A stretch of 17,937 bases of DNA from an uncultured Clostridia bacterium (GCA_947629615.1 CANRER010000011.1:1-17937), one strand, 5' to 3'. Positions 1-6,404 are shown, numbered from the stretch's first letter. Notes: a model not told the origin generated them from the letters alone. Made by a program: numbers and translations.

Positions 1-132
1 TGCCTGCGGCCTCTTCCTTGCCTGACACGAAAAATTCTCGCCGCTCGGTGTCTGATTTTAATTAAGGATTAGTATTAGACGAAAAATATATGAAATAGTT
101 CCATGAAATTTCAAGAAAACTCTAAAAAAGAT

Positions 133-160
133 GGAACAGGCCGAGCCTGTTCCCTCATTT
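133..160. terminator. Bidirectional hairpin terminator next to rubredoxin tail 1
   Basis: A 9-bp perfect stem (GGAACAGGC, loop CGA, GCCTGTTCC) has an A-run on its left and a T-run on its right, so it can stop transcription in both directions. It lies just beyond the stop codon of the rubredoxin tail at 169-216 on the minus strand. Related hairpins lie beyond the three other rubredoxin ends in the window, which suggests it is the original terminator of a rubredoxin gene. To its left (1-130) I see no gene. Confidence 0.8.
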
Positions 161-168
161 TTTTGCTT

Positions 169-216
169 TTATTCCTCTACGAATACGTCCTTACCGAGGC
201 CGCACACGGGGCAAGC
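169..216 (-). pseudogene. Orphan 3' tail of a rubredoxin gene (tail 1)
   Basis: Read on the minus strand, this piece encodes ACPVCGLGKDVFVEE and a stop. That is the C-terminal end of the complete rubredoxin at 3020-3175, including its second metal-binding CPxCG motif. Homology ends abruptly near 213-216, and what follows is the 3' flank of the XRE gene. The codons are a mosaic: the last residues (VFVEE) match the 3020 copy, while the GTAAGGACGTAT part matches the 8754 copy. It has no start and is too short to be functional. I read it as a displaced gene end left by insertion of module A (217 to about 3013) into the 3' end of a rubredoxin gene. The homology is seen directly; the insertion is inferred. 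Confidence 0.8.
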
Positions 217-251
217 TATATCTAAAACCGCAACAAACAACCACACCGTTT

Positions 252-560
252 TTATATATCCGAAATTATCCTAACTATTTTCATAACAGCGTATTGCTTT
301 TCAGGGGTGAGATTTCGAAACGCGGCGGTAAAATCAGCGGATTCGTCAGAAACGTCTCGTCCAAATAAAAGTTCTTCCTCGCCAAGCGTTAAAACGTCGC
401 TTATTTTTTCCAATAACGAAAAACTTGCGTTGGCGTTGCCACCTTCCACTCTGCTCAAATATTCTACCGATATGTCTAGCTTTTCGGCTAACGCCTCCTG
501 CGTAAGTCCTACCGCTCTACGCTTTGATTTTATTCTTTGCCCTATGGCTTTAAAATCCAT
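252..560 (-). CDS. XRE-family helix-turn-helix repressor
   Basis: A 102-residue cytoplasmic DNA-binding protein. Residues about 6-62 form a typical Cro/C1 HTH domain (IGQRIKSKR, then LTQEALAEKLDIS as the helix-turn-helix, then YLSRVEGG). The short tail at 75-102 is a helical region often used for dimerisation (LTPEKQYAVMKIVRII). The ATG at 560 is supported by an AGAGGTG ribosome site. The gene is divergent from the three-gene operon starting at 691. The 130-base gap holds two promoters whose -10 regions both carry AAGTTTGATAYAATA, in opposite orientation, a likely operator through which the protein represses itself and the operon. The gene lies directly against the rubredoxin scar at 169-216, so it is the outermost gene of module A. 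The inducer is unknown. The family call is confident; the control of the operon is inferred from layout. Confidence 0.9.
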   Translation of the reverse strand: MDFKAIGQRIKSKRRAVGLTQEALAEKLDISVEYLSRVEGGNANASFSLLEKISDVLTLGEEELLFGRDVSDESADFTAAFRNLTPEKQYAVMKIVRIISDI

Positions 561-587
561 CTCACTTCACCTCTGTTTAATTTATTG

Positions 588-659
588 TATCAAACTTAAA
601 AAAATATATTAACAATTTTTTAATTTAATATTGACTTTTAAAATCAAGTTTGATATAAT
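588..659. promoter_or_regulatory. Divergent promoters with mirrored operator for XRE gene and operon 691-2942
   Basis: On the plus strand TTGACT (631-636) and TATAAT (654-659) are 17 bases apart, a near-consensus promoter. On the minus strand a TACAAT -10 (around 585-590) faces the XRE gene, with a weak -35. TATCAAACTT at 588-597 and its exact inverse AAGTTTGATA at 646-655 each overlap a -10 element, so one repressor bound at both could silence both promoters. The promoter strength is read from sequence; the identity of the repressor is inferred from adjacency. Confidence 0.75.
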
Positions 660-690
660 AGAACTAAATCAAATAATAGGAGGAAAGAAC

Positions 691-1452
691 ATGAAAGGTA
701 AAATCAAAAAAACCACAGCCGTGTCATTGGCCGCTGTTCTGCTGACAGGAAGCATTGCATACGGCAGTCAGGGACAGAAATCCATCAATGTGCTCTATGA
801 CGACATTAAAATCATTATTGACGGAATAGAGTACACGCCCAGAGACGCAAACGGGGCCGTGGTGGAACCTTTTGTTTATAACGGTACTACCTATCTGCCG
901 GTACGCGGAGTGGCCGGAGCCTTTGGCAAAGAAGTGGAATGGGACCCGCAGTCAAGCAAGGTTTATCTGGGCGACAGAGACTTTGACTGGCTGGATCAAA
1001 TGGGATATGTGGATTATGAAACTACGTCAACAAAGGATTCGTTAACTTCTGTTGAAAAAGGTACAAAGGCCGACGACGGTATAGTTTATGACAGGGGTAT
1101 AAGCTTTTGCAGTAGTCTTCAAAATGTAAATAAATTAAATGACGGCACTTATGAGTCCTATCAAGAGGTTTCATACCTTCTTAACAGGGAATACAAAACA
1201 TTTGAAGGAACTTTATGTTCATTGGACAGTACAGATAAATGTCACGGTATTATAAAAATGTATGGCGATGGGGAATTGATATATACGTCGCCTCCAATGG
1301 CGAAGGGGACTAAATCCACTGATTTTGATTTGGATGTTTCGGATTACAAAATTTTAAAGATACGTTATGAATTGGTTAATCCGCCAAAAAAATCTGTTAA
1401 TATATATATGGAAGCAGGCATAGCCAACGCTCGGCTGTCAAAATCGTATTAA
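691..1452 (+). CDS. Secreted stalk-domain + NPCBM-like protein
   Basis: A 253-residue exported protein. Residues 1-26 form a signal peptide (KGKIKK, hydrophobic VSLAAVLLTG, then AYG). Residues about 33-95 are a copper amine oxidase N-domain-like stalk module (IIIDG, YNGTTYLPVRGVAGAFG, VEWDP), a common surface-spacer module in Clostridia. Residues about 100-250 resemble NPCBM/NEW2, a glycan-binding beta-sandwich (SYLLNREYKTFEGTLC, then GDGELIYTSP, and the final YMEAGIANARL). No catalytic motif is seen. The ATG at 691 follows AGGAGG at 679-684; a longer reading would cover the promoter and is rejected. It is the first gene of the operon, 23 bases before the lectin-peptidase gene. A glycan-binding surface role is likely, the target unknown. 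Confidence 0.85.
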   Translation: MKGKIKKTTAVSLAAVLLTGSIAYGSQGQKSINVLYDDIKIIIDGIEYTPRDANGAVVEPFVYNGTTYLPVRGVAGAFGKEVEWDPQSSKVYLGDRDFDWLDQMGYVDYETTSTKDSLTSVEKGTKADDGIVYDRGISFCSSLQNVNKLNDGTYESYQEVSYLLNREYKTFEGTLCSLDSTDKCHGIIKMYGDGELIYTSPPMAKGTKSTDFDLDVSDYKILKIRYELVNPPKKSVNIYMEAGIANARLSKSY

Positions 1453-1475
1453 AACTGCAGAAAGGAAGTACACAC

Positions 1476-2447
1476 ATGAAAAAACTAATCACATTTTTTG
1501 CTGCGGCGATGACCCTGCTCATCGTTGGCGGACTGACCGCGAGCGCCGACCAGCTTGACGCCGGAATTTACAATTTAGCCTGCGTTGACGGCGGTCGTTA
1601 CCTCAACGTTTACGCGGGCTGGGATTGGGACGGGGTTAATGTCTGCGTATGGGACGCCGACGGCTCTCCCGAGCAGAAGTTCCGCCTTGAGGATCGAGGC
1701 GGTCACCGTTATGTGCTTTACCCCACGTCATCCGACGGCAGAGTGCTTGATGCCAACCGTGGAAATTCCATGAGCAATCCCCTTCAAGCGGGCAACAATA
1801 TTGACATCTGGCAGACGAACGACGCGCCCGCTCAAGAATGGTATATCGACGATCAAGGCGGCGGGAAATATAAAATCGGCCTTGTGAGTAATTTCAGCCT
1901 CGCCCTCACCTGCGACAATCCTTGGGGCAACGGCGGCAACGTAAGCCTTCAAAATTATACCGGCGCGAACAATCAGCTTTGGTATCTTAAGCGCGTGGAC
2001 GGCGGCAACAGCGACAACATAGTTGACAGATACAGACAAATAGCCGCCTCGGTAGGTAATCAAAATCAAAGCGCAGACACAAAATGGGGGCCTTGCGGCG
2101 CGTTTTGTATCGCTTATGCGAGAACATTTTTGGATAATACCACCCATTATTATTGGGAATATTACTGGGGCGCGGGTGCTCAATGGTGGTACGGTGGAGG
2201 AAATTCCGCCGATTTGGCTTCAGACTATGATGTACTCATGCGCGCCAAGTCCGCCATTGATAACGGTAAGCCGGCAATAATCCATGTGCGCAACCAATGG
2301 ACAGACTTTCATTATGTTTTAGCTATAAGCTACAGCGGCTCGGGGTCTAATTCCGGCGATTTCACGATTTTGGATCCTCAGGACGGGCAGATAAAAACGC
2401 TTAATTCATATTACATTAATTGGGATAAACAAATAATAACATTTTAG
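1476..2447 (+). CDS. Secreted ricin-B lectin fused to C39-like cysteine peptidase domain
   Basis: A 323-residue exported protein. Residues 1-24 are a signal peptide ending ASA. Residues about 28-173 are a ricin-B beta-trefoil lectin with the three expected QxF/W marks: EQKF at 66, AQEW at 119, NQLW at 166. Residues about 180-323 look like a papain-fold, C39-like peptidase: Cys207 in WGPCGAFC, His279 in TDFHYVLAI and Asp300 in TILDP form the expected triad order. The protein is therefore likely to bind a sugar surface and cut, or condense, a peptide outside the cell. The domain lacks any transporter, so it is not a bacteriocin-exporting ABC peptidase. It follows the stalk-NPCBM gene and is 15 bases before a lipoprotein gene. 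The N-terminal half is more GC-rich than the C-terminal half, which may reflect domain shuffling. Substrate unknown. Confidence 0.85.
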   Translation: MKKLITFFAAAMTLLIVGGLTASADQLDAGIYNLACVDGGRYLNVYAGWDWDGVNVCVWDADGSPEQKFRLEDRGGHRYVLYPTSSDGRVLDANRGNSMSNPLQAGNNIDIWQTNDAPAQEWYIDDQGGGKYKIGLVSNFSLALTCDNPWGNGGNVSLQNYTGANNQLWYLKRVDGGNSDNIVDRYRQIAASVGNQNQSADTKWGPCGAFCIAYARTFLDNTTHYYWEYYWGAGAQWWYGGGNSADLASDYDVLMRAKSAIDNGKPAIIHVRNQWTDFHYVLAISYSGSGSNSGDFTILDPQDGQIKTLNSYYINWDKQIITF

Positions 2448-2462
2448 CAAGGAGACTATGCA

Positions 2463-2942
2463 ATGAAAAAATATACTTCAATTGCAACGCTGCTTATAAT
2501 TATGCTCCTGATGTGTTCATGCGGAGGAAATGAAATCGAAGGTACATGGTCAGGTCATGGAAGAAGCGCAGACGTTGAGCTAAAAATAAAAAATGATACA
2601 ATAAATCTCGAGAGAACCGAAATTAATGCTGACGATACGCCCGGTAACAAAACTACAATAAAGCTTAAGTATGACAAGGATGACGAAAACATCTATATCC
2701 TTGAAATAATAAAAATTAGCGGCTTTATAGAGGGGGTAGATTCAAGCGAATTTACTGACGAACAAAAGCAGACGTTACAAGACAGCATAGATAATATGAA
2801 TCATAATCTTTCATTGGATATTGATAGCTCGGCAATTCCATATAATCTTTTAGACGGTGGTAAAACCTTAATTTTGGGTAATGATGAAGACAACTTCATG
2901 TCATGGATGACCGATTCAAATAAACTTACACTAAAAAAGTAA
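2463..2942 (+). CDS. Small lipoprotein of unknown function
   Basis: A 159-residue protein with a lipoprotein signal: a basic start MKK, hydrophobic ATLLIIMLLM, and a plausible lipobox CSC with Cys20 as the lipidated residue. The mature part starts EIEGTWSGHG and continues as short alternating beta strands with many Asp/Asn residues; this resembles small lipocalin-like or Lipocalin_5-type lipoproteins but I do not recognise the family. The start has an AGGAG site at 2450-2454. It is the last gene of the operon before a strong terminator at 2981. Sitting right after a secreted peptidase, it could be an anchored inhibitor or self-protection partner, but nothing in the sequence proves that. Confidence 0.8.
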   Translation: MKKYTSIATLLIIMLLMCSCGGNEIEGTWSGHGRSADVELKIKNDTINLERTEINADDTPGNKTTIKLKYDKDDENIYILEIIKISGFIEGVDSSEFTDEQKQTLQDSIDNMNHNLSLDIDSSAIPYNLLDGGKTLILGNDEDNFMSWMTDSNKLTLKK

Positions 2943-2980
2943 CAGAGAAATCTCAACTGTAATCTAAAATTTTATAAATA

Positions 2981-3013
2981 AAAATACAGGCTCTATTAAG
3001 GGCCTGTATTTTT
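2981..3013. terminator. Bidirectional terminator between module A operon and rubredoxin
   Basis: AAAATACAGGC and its exact inverse GCCTGTATTTT form an 11-bp stem with a 10-base loop and flanking A/T runs. It ends the operon 691-2942 on the plus strand and the rubredoxin gene at 3020-3175 on the minus strand. It is one of four hairpins lying directly beyond a rubredoxin stop codon in this window. Confidence 0.85.
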
Positions 3014-3019
3014 ATTACA

Positions 3020-3175
3020 TTATTCCTCTACGAAAACGTCCTTGCCGAGGCCGCAGACGGGGCAAACCCAATCATCCGGAATGTCCTCAAAGGCGGTGCC
3101 GGGGGCGATGCCGCTGTCGGGATCGCCAACCTCGGGGTCGTAAACATAGCCGCAGGGGCATACGTATTTTTTCAT
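3020..3175 (-). CDS. Rubredoxin (left copy)
   Basis: A complete 51-residue rubredoxin, a small cytoplasmic iron electron carrier that feeds rubrerythrin-type peroxidases. The second metal motif is CPVCG near residue 38. The first is shortened: residues 6-8 read C-P-C followed by GYVYDP, where most rubredoxins have CxxCG. The core EDIPDDWVCPVCG and the tail GLGKDVFVEE are typical. It starts at an ATG with GAGGTG upstream, 10 bases after the stop of a truncated rubrerythrin gene. It differs from the copy at 8754-8909 at 20 of 156 bases when aligned by eye without gaps, so it is a diverged paralogue or imported copy rather than a recent duplicate. Its upstream promoter has been lost with most of the rubrerythrin gene, so expression is doubtful. 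Confidence 0.88.
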   Translation of the reverse strand: MKKYVCPCGYVYDPEVGDPDSGIAPGTAFEDIPDDWVCPVCGLGKDVFVEE

Positions 3176-3185
3176 GGCCGACACC

Positions 3186-3251
3186 TCACTTGAAATATCT
3201 GTTCAGCAGGCCCTCGAAGCCGCAGCCGTGACGGGCCTCGTCCTTGGCCAA
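3186..3251 (-). pseudogene. Truncated rubrerythrin 3' end
   Basis: On the minus strand this encodes LAKDEARHGCGFEGLLNRYFK and a stop, apart from one residue identical to the last residues of the complete rubrerythrin at 8928-9476. Similarity stops at about 3251, where unrelated DNA leading to the tyrosine recombinase begins. About 160 residues, the promoter and the start are missing. It still sits in its proper place 10 bases before a rubredoxin, so a whole rubrerythrin-rubredoxin operon once existed here and was cut by arrival of module B or by a deletion. Confidence 0.85.
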
Positions 3252-3323
3252 GCCAAACGGCTTCGCCGTTCGGCGCCCTTAAAATCTCCCGTATTGGCGG
3301 GGCTTACGGGTATTTATAAAAGA

Positions 3324-3369
3324 TACCCGGTGTCCCTGATGTAAAGGCGTTTATTTTACCCGGTGTCCC
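3324..3369. repeat. Exact 13-bp direct repeat before the recombinase gene
   Basis: TACCCGGTGTCCC occurs exactly at 3324-3336 and 3357-3369, a 33-base period or about three helical turns. The first copy is also the right arm of a hairpin (CGGGTAT at 3307-3313 with ATACCCG at 3323-3329). Paired sites of this kind close to an integrase gene and element edge are often recombinase arm-binding sites. In inverse orientation the GGGACACC core reappears at 8611-8691, at the other side of modules B and C. Confidence 0.6.
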
Positions 3370-3396
3370 CAAAAGTGTACTTTGGGAGGAATTTTT

Positions 3397-4611
3397 ATGG
3401 GTAAACAGAACGATGTAGGAGTGTATCAGCTCCCTAATGGAAATTGGGCTTACCGCTTTACTTTTACAGACAGCGGGAAAAAGAAAAATCGCAAGAGTAT
3501 TAAAGATGAGTTTGGGAATTTGCTGACGAGCAAGAGGGCCGCGATAAATGCGCGTGAAGTCGCAATAAAGCGACAGCGGGACGATTTGCACCGGGAGGCC
3601 CCGGTTATCAGAAAAACGGTCAAGGAAGTTTTCAAGGAGTATTGCGAAAAGGGCCGACAGGGAAAAGCCTATCAGACAATACGCAAACAGGACAGCTTAT
3701 GGAAAAATCATATTGCCGCTCGATTTGGCAATAAATATGTGGACGAAATCAGCGTTGCGGAAGTGAACGATTATCTTGAAGAGCTGTATTATACGGAGGG
3801 TCGGGCTTACAAATACGTTGAGAGCTTTTTAAAAATGTTCTATCTGATTTTCGGTCAGGCGTATTCCCGGAATTATCTTGATGTGGATATTTATAACAAG
3901 CTGTGTGTAAATAAGGATTGCCGTATTCGTATGCCAAAAATGAAAGTTGATGAAGATACTGACATTGTGGCCTTTACCCGTGAGGAAATGGAGCGGTTAA
4001 ACGAATATTTCAGCGGGACAAATGCTGAAACTGCGTATTTGTTAGGGAGTTGTTGCGGACTTAGAATAAACGAGTGTTACGGCCTTAAATGGGAAAATAT
4101 TGACTTAGAGAACGGCACAATAAAGATTGACCGTCAAATGCAATACCAAGACGGCCTTATTAAATTAGTGTCATTAAAGACGCGCAACGCCCGCAGGACG
4201 GTTTATATGAGCGACAAACTAAAGGAGTATTTAAGTGACTTAGAGCGTAAAACAAAGGAAAGCGCCGTCAGCATGACTGCACAAAGGACGCAAAATCAGA
4301 CCTTTATAACAGACCTTGACGGGTCAAGCATTTCTTCTCTGGAATTGGTGAACAGTCTGCCGAACGGTAAAATACAAACTATAAATTCTATGAAGTATCA
4401 TAGCAGAAACATAAAAGAGAAGTTAGGTATTGATTTTAAATTTCATCATTTGCGCCATACTTACGGAACGCGCCTTGCTGAAATGAATACGCCAACGCAT
4501 ATTTTATGCAATCAAATGGGCCACGCCAGCGGCAAAGTGACGGAGCAGTATTATCTTGCTGTGTCAAAAACAGGAATTGATTTGCTGACAAAAAATTTAA
4601 ACGCCATGTGA
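3397..4611 (+). CDS. Tyrosine recombinase / integrase
   Basis: A 404-residue phage- or ICE-type integrase that cuts and rejoins DNA at att sites. Residues 1-60 form the arm-binding domain (NGNWAYRFTFTDSGKKK), about 72-165 the core-binding SAM-like domain, and about 190-404 the catalytic domain. The active site is complete: Arg223 in CCGLRINE, Lys261 in SLKTRNARR, His350 and Arg353 in HHLRHTYGTR, His376 in MGHASGK, and Tyr386 (or 385) in TEQYY. The ATG at 3397 has GGGAGGA six bases upstream; an upstream TTG lies before the ribosome site and is rejected. It is the first gene after the rubrerythrin breakpoint at 3251 and is followed by a strong terminator. It is the only integrase visible and the best candidate for the enzyme that built this locus. 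No excisionase gene is recognised. Confidence 0.93.
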   Translation: MGKQNDVGVYQLPNGNWAYRFTFTDSGKKKNRKSIKDEFGNLLTSKRAAINAREVAIKRQRDDLHREAPVIRKTVKEVFKEYCEKGRQGKAYQTIRKQDSLWKNHIAARFGNKYVDEISVAEVNDYLEELYYTEGRAYKYVESFLKMFYLIFGQAYSRNYLDVDIYNKLCVNKDCRIRMPKMKVDEDTDIVAFTREEMERLNEYFSGTNAETAYLLGSCCGLRINECYGLKWENIDLENGTIKIDRQMQYQDGLIKLVSLKTRNARRTVYMSDKLKEYLSDLERKTKESAVSMTAQRTQNQTFITDLDGSSISSLELVNSLPNGKIQTINSMKYHSRNIKEKLGIDFKFHHLRHTYGTRLAEMNTPTHILCNQMGHASGKVTEQYYLAVSKTGIDLLTKNLNAM

Positions 4612-4618
4612 CAGCGGG

Positions 4619-4651
4619 ACGGGCGGGAGCTTGAAGCTCCCGCCCGTTTTT
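4619..4651. terminator. Strong terminator between integrase and SprT-like remnant
   Basis: A 13-bp GC-rich stem (ACGGGCGGGAGCT, loop TGA, AGCTCCCGCCCGT) is followed by five T on the plus strand. It starts 7 bases after the integrase stop and lies between convergent genes. Confidence 0.9.
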
Positions 4652-4656
4652 GAAGT

Positions 4657-5145
4657 TCACTTTTCAATTATCATCTGTTCGTCACAGTCCATGCAAGCGA
4701 TATTTACCGCTTTTGTGGCCCGGACAGAATTTCCACAGCAAGGGCAAATGTATTTCCGGGTGCTTGATGTGCGCGGCGGCGGTGTGGTCGGTGTCCCGCT
4801 GTGCGCTCCCGTTCCTGTGATTTGAAAGCCCGAAAACTCATTGCGGCTTATCAGTATGTCGGTCAGTCCGTTGTCAATAATGACATCTAAAAGGGCTTCG
4901 CTTGGGTCTGTGTGGCTCCACCCGTATTTGTCGCTGTGGGCGACTGTCAGCCCGTGGGCTTCGGCGGCTTCTTTAAAGCGGCGGTTGTGATAGGTGTTTC
5001 CCCGGCTACAATCTTGTATGCCGTTTTCGTAATTGAAGTAGTGTACCATTTCATGTAACAGTGTTGCGGCTACTTCTTCAATAGGCCGGGCCAATGTCCC
5101 CGCGCCGATATTTATTTCATGTGTCCCGCCCAGCTTTGAAACCAA
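4657..5145 (-). pseudogene. 5'-truncated SprT-like zinc metalloprotease with C-terminal zinc ribbon
   Basis: About 162 residues remain. The metal-binding HEMVHYFN (HExxH) and the following RGNTYHNRRFKEAAEAHG are typical of SprT-like proteins carried by mobile elements of Firmicutes. A C-terminal zinc ribbon (CPCCG, then CMDCD) follows a Thr/Pro linker. Family members normally have an N-terminal helical part of several dozen residues before the INIGAGTLARPIEEV segment; it is missing here. The reading frame is open upstream for about 20 more codons back to a stop near 5210, but there is no ATG and no ribosome site. A TTG at 5145 is a poor start. I therefore read it as a decayed gene, although the active-site half is undamaged. 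It converges on the integrase gene and follows the small gene at 5215-5529. Confidence 0.65.
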
Positions 5146-5214
5146 TATTTGCGACAGCGGTTTTATTGTCCTTTGTGGCCGATTTAAGGCCCCGTGACGG
5201 TTTTTTCTTTTTAG

Positions 5215-5529
5215 TCACCTAATACTTCCTTTCACTGATAAACTGTCCTTGACTGTTTCAAATAGAGCATAGGCTACATTTTCAAATGCTTCTTTTGTAC
5301 TCTCGTCATACATAGCACTATGCACTACGCTTTCCACTAATTCGGGTCTGCTGGACAGAAAGGCGCGAAATCTTTGCGGCCTGTTGAAGTCCTCGTGCGC
5401 CGTTCGCCATGCGGTAAAGTCTTTACTTACAGACGGAAGCTGCGCCGCGTATTTGTTATACGGATTTGAGTATCTTTCCTGTTCTTCAAAAGACTCAAAG
5501 ATTTTAATTAAAGAATTAATTATAGCCAT
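5215..5529 (-). CDS. Small hypothetical protein
   Basis: A 104-residue protein I do not recognise. It starts MAIINSLIKIFESFEEQERY and is mostly helical and acidic; segments such as RRA/WRTAHEDFN and PELVESVVHSAMYDESTKEAF suggest a compact soluble helical fold. No signal peptide, membrane helix or metal motif is seen. The ATG at 5529 has AGGAG about 12 bases upstream, rather far; a longer reading to 5595 has no ribosome site. It lies in the decaying part of module B, just upstream of the SprT-like remnant on the same strand, and may be carriage DNA of the integrase-bearing element. Confidence 0.55.
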   Translation of the reverse strand: MAIINSLIKIFESFEEQERYSNPYNKYAAQLPSVSKDFTAWRTAHEDFNRPQRFRAFLSSRPELVESVVHSAMYDESTKEAFENVAYALFETVKDSLSVKGSIR

Positions 5530-6029
5530 AACATATCTTTTCTCCTGATAAATTATATTTACGGGTAATTTAGAGAAACTCGTATGAAAACTCATAGAGG
5601 TATTCAGAGTGTTTTCTATGACACGGCTAACGCCTCTGATAGTTTTATATATTTAAATATATGGAACACCCGAAGCTGTTAGCAATGTCACAGAGGTCAC
5701 TTTAAAATCCTCTGATAATGGCCTTGATAAAGGCGTTTGCCCGCATGAAAAGTTGCCCACCATAGCGACTAAATTCTGCTTGCCGACGTTTTTACAGTCA
5801 TCATCGCCACAGACAGCGGCCTTATTACCACACAGCATGAATTGAAAGTGAATATTCAAAAAGGTCAGTTCCCGGCTCCGCGTGGGAGGCCGGGGACATA
5901 TTATGGGAAAATACAAATTGATTTCTCGGTATTGATTTTTTCAGATGGATTTCCTTCCCACTGAAAAAAGACGGAAAGCACGGACGAAAACGGCAGTAGT
6001 AGAACAAGACGCAAAAAACAAATAAAAAA
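5530..6029. other. About 500 bases with no convincing gene
   Basis: Short open frames exist on both strands but none has both a ribosome site and protein-like composition. On the plus strand two adjacent stretches (about 5662-5845 and 5836-5958) read as plausible protein in different frames, which would fit a frameshifted gene remnant. CCTCTGATA occurs at 5633-5641 and again at about 5709-5717. A rubredoxin-type terminator follows at 6030. I take this as degraded element DNA. Confidence 0.5.
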
Positions 6030-6057
6030 GAGGAAACAGGTTTTAACCCGTTCCCTC
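6030..6057. terminator. Hairpin terminator next to rubredoxin tail 2
   Basis: GAGGAAACAGGTT and AACCCGTTCCCTC pair over 13 positions with two A-C mismatches around a TT loop; an A-run lies to the left and T-rich DNA to the right. The outer GTTCCCTC matches the terminator at 133-160, and it has the same position relative to the rubredoxin tail at 6065. Confidence 0.7.
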
Positions 6058-6064
6058 AAAAAAT

Positions 6065-6106
6065 TTACACTTTCTCAAAAGCGTCCTTAGAGAGGTCGCA
6101 GATGGG
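6065..6106 (-). pseudogene. Orphan 3' tail of a rubredoxin gene (tail 2, diverged)
   Basis: On the minus strand this encodes PICDLSKDAFEKV and a stop, alignable to PVCGLGKDVFVEE of the rubredoxin at 3020-3175. The bases CGTCCTTA-GAG-G-CGCAGA-GGG keep the frame of the intact genes. It is more diverged than tail 1 and starts within the second metal motif, as tail 1 does. Homology stops at 6106, seven bases before the stop codon of the ribbon-helix-helix gene. It is read as the displaced gene end at the left edge of module C. Confidence 0.68.
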
Positions 6107-6112
6107 TTAATT

Positions 6113-6289
6113 TTACTTGTCAGTTTTTTCTCCTGACTTAATATTTTCAAGGCAATATTCACAGCACTGAACTATTAAATTGTTTAGTGAAACTCCATTG
6201 TTTTGCGCCAAAACCTCTAATTTGTCTACTAAATCAACTGGCATACGAAAGGTTTTATTAATGTAATCAATCTTTTTTATCTCGAACAT
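6113..6289 (-). CDS. Ribbon-helix-helix DNA-binding protein
   Basis: A 58-residue protein with the Arc/MetJ/CopG pattern: a basic N-terminal strand (NKTFRMPVDL), helix A (VDKLEVLAQNNG), a turn (VSLNN) and helix B (LIVQCCEYCLENI). Such proteins bind DNA as dimers through the paired strands and act as repressors or antitoxins. The ATG at 6289 has AAAGGGG at good distance; an in-frame GTG at 6298 overlaps that ribosome site and is less likely. It is divergent from the zinc-ribbon operon and faces a near-perfect inverted repeat at 6341-6373, the likely operator. No toxin-like partner is adjacent on the same strand. Confidence 0.8.
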   Translation of the reverse strand: MFEIKKIDYINKTFRMPVDLVDKLEVLAQNNGVSLNNLIVQCCEYCLENIKSGEKTDK

Positions 6290-6307
6290 TTTAATCACCC
6301 CTTTATT

Positions 6308-6404
6308 ATTATACAGAAAAAATCGTCTGTCAGATACACTGTTTATTTACACTGTAAAAACAGCGTAAATAACACTTGACAAAATTGGTGTAGAGTGATA
6401 TAAT
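6308..6404. promoter_or_regulatory. Divergent promoter region with inverted-repeat operator
   Basis: The plus-strand promoter is full consensus: TTGACA (6376-6381), 17 bases, TATAAT (6399-6404). A minus-strand TATAAT lies at 6308-6313 for the ribbon-helix-helix gene, with no clear -35. GTTTATTTACACTGT (6341-6355), AAAA, ACAGCGTAAATAAC (6360-6373) form an inverted repeat with one mismatch and one extra T; TACACTGT is repeated at 6335-6342. The repeat ends three bases before the -35 element, where a bound repressor would block RNA polymerase. Confidence 0.8.

Noticed and set aside
1728..2183. A 151-codon minus-strand open frame
   Set aside because: Antisense to the ricin lectin-peptidase gene, whose QxW motifs and signal peptide are clear.
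3020..3251. Recent tandem duplication of the rubredoxin-rubrerythrin operon
   Set aside because: The two rubredoxin genes differ at 20 of 156 bases, too many for a fresh duplication; import with an element or an old duplication fits better.
5653..5916. An 87-codon minus-strand open frame
   Set aside because: No ribosome site and unconvincing composition; the region is better described as degraded DNA.
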